A stretch of DNA of 64,000 nt, taken from NCBI RefSeq assembly GCF_029168945.1, contig NC_083610.1, forward strand, positions 48,191,429 to 48,255,428, given 5' to 3'. The notes below the pieces were generated by a model that worked only from the letters and a program-made list of their open reading frames with translations, searched no databases and was not told the DNA's origin. Source of the stretch: Cannabis sativa (taxonomy: Eukaryota; Streptophyta; Magnoliopsida; Rosales; Cannabaceae). Both the position numbers and the translations under genes were made by a program. Below are positions 62,464 to 64,000 of this stretch, in pieces (positions within the stretch are counted from its first letter, which is position 1; every line of letters starts with the position of its first letter).

Positions 62464-63870
62464 ATGATGGCATTTGTTTCTCTGGTGGGTGGTTTAGATA
62501 AATTTTGCTGAAAGGTACTGTTATATTTGTTTCTCGGTCGTTCCAATCCATGCTCTCTTTCCATTCTTCTTGCAGGTTATTTTCCCAATCACCATCTCTC
62601 ATGACACTGTGTGTCCACTTGTAAGAGGTACGAAAGCAGCTTTCATAATGCTGAGCTGTAGTTCATTTCATTTTCTAGTATTGAATGACAGTGATTGTTG
62701 TAGATTTTTTAACTTTTAAGCTGGCAAGTACCAAGGGCTAAGTGGGGAAAAATAAGAATTTTAACTTTTGAAAATCAAAATGTATGTAGAGATGGAGCCT
62801 AATTGTATTTTTAATTTGTAGCATTTTAGCTGTTTTGCTTGAAAATATACTAATTCTTGATCGTGCAATATACTTTTGTAAAATATTTTTAAGTTCTAGC
62901 TAATGTTTGTGCTTTCAAATTTTTATGATCAGTTTGCATCTTCTTAGTCCTTTAGTTGTCTTTAGAATGATCGCTTGCAGTTTTCTTTTTTTGGATTGAC
63001 AATATACTGTTTAAGGCTGACAAGTTAGAGGCTTTGGAGTAAGATTCGTCAGGTTTATCCCCAATTTCATGTTCCAACTCACAGAACTACCATTAAAATT
63101 AATCTTTTATCGCACTTTCAAACAAATGAAAGGTTCATAGATAGATCTTTTATGTTGGATATGTGCAGCTAGGATTCAAGTACTAGGGGAAATACTAATT
63201 GAATTATTGAAAGCCGTTTATTTGTTTGTGCTATGCTATGCGTGTGTATGTGATTACAATTTCGGTTCTCTAGTGTTTCAATAAGATGTGGGTTGCTGGA
63301 AGCTGAATGTCTCTTATGAGAATTAGGATTCGATCTAATGCTTTTGTGCTTGTGAACCTAATCTATATCTTTTTCTCCTTTTTTCATGAAAAAAAATAAT
63401 AACAAAGAAAGAATATCCCTTGTCAGTAAATAAAAATATGATATTAAGGAGTGAAGACAGCAACTGTGCAATGTTTATACCATTGAGCTGTGTTTTGGGC
63501 TTTTCATCATACTTAAATTGATAGGATATCTAAAACCTGAACGCAGTGCATTGATTTGATGTTGTATGCTGTTCCCAGGTTTTTCAATTACAATTGGAAA
63601 CAAGGGCCGGACGATCTGATCTCAGTGATGGTTTTACGGTGGGAGTTTTGCCTTTTCAAAGATGAAATTACTGAAATGTGCATTCTTATAGATTTCTCTG
63701 TTGCAGATGAGTTTCTTCTCTTAGAATCTGTAAATCAGTCTCTAGAGTGTTTCCTTGCATAAAACTTTGAATATATGATTTTTGGTTTTTGTACAGACTT
63801 GCATTATAATATTTCAATATATATTAATGAAATTTCACTAGGAGCTGTACATTATATGCTTAATATACTT
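62464..63870 (+). other. Probable 3' UTR of the methyltransferase gene, possibly spliced
   Basis: Downstream of the stop there is no second gene that I recognise. CTTCTTGCAG at 62567-62576 and GAG|GTACG near 62628 could mark a spliced UTR exon, and TTCCCAG at about 63573-63579 another acceptor. A 68-residue frame at 63556-63762 begins at a non-canonical position and matches nothing. The transcript end may lie near 63780-63870, an A/T-rich stretch; no clear AATAAA precedes it. Confidence 0.4.
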
Positions 63871-64000
63871 GGTATTTTTTTTGTCGAAAGTTTGTTTATT
63901 TTATGATCCTCTTCTGATTTAGAAATATGTTTTGTAGAGGGAATAAAGATAAAACTAGAGGGGAATAAAATTCAAATATATTGTAAATGTGTAAAGACCA

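Noticed and set aside
63556..63762. A further small gene after the methyltransferase
   Set aside because: The frame lacks a convincing start and family match and lies where a spliced 3' UTR is expected.

Overview
This is nuclear DNA from a flowering plant, almost certainly a eudicot. It is AT-rich, its genes are split by GT-AG introns, and most of it is layered transposable elements. The species cannot be fixed from the sequence; a Rosales-type genome such as Cannabaceae is a guess.

Only two genes look intact, both on the + strand. At 16833-18365 a five-exon gene encodes a 352-residue nucleotide-sugar transporter of the UDP-xylose transporter (UXT) type. At 55969-62463 an 18-exon gene encodes a SET-domain histone lysine methyltransferase of the ATXR7/SDG25 type, with two GYF-like segments and SET plus post-SET at the C terminus. 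It contains a fresh five-fold tandem duplication of one 93-nt exon.

Layout. 1-5945: LTR-like and other non-coding repeats. 5946-13667: a decayed minus-strand Ty1/copia element, split by a 1.88-kb solo LTR (7234-9116). 13668-14420: LINE RNase H remnant. 14421-18740: UXT gene and flanks. 18741-28020: intergenic DNA with MITEs, a (GA)n tract, a foldback element, a probable MULE, a 1.1-kb LINE-type retroposon (26079-27163) and a 540-bp MULE-type MITE (27471-28010). 28020-32363: Ty3/gypsy LTR sequence with a hAT-like insertion. 32364-37170: two 1.88-kb copia LTRs in opposite orientation around a decayed copia fragment. 37171-44133: non-coding internal region, split by a rearranged double Mutator-like element (38681-42303, 9-bp target duplication). 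44134-44845: TIR element.

44950-55490 is a large imperfect palindrome, probably two related elements head to head, possibly Helitrons. The left arm was hit by a young copia element (45417-48001) and a Pack-MULE (about 48654-50030) carrying a broken first-exon fragment of topoisomerase VI subunit A. The right arm was hit by a 3.7-kb polyadenylated retroposon (50629-54361) that starts with spliced beta-carotene hydroxylase coding sequence and ends in a LINE-like RNase H fragment. Because the arms are paralogous, each gives the empty site for insertions in the other.

The two intact genes have no visible functional link. No rRNA, tRNA, CRISPR or prokaryotic features were found. Exon boundaries were assigned by reading frame, splice consensus and recalled family similarity, without alignments.
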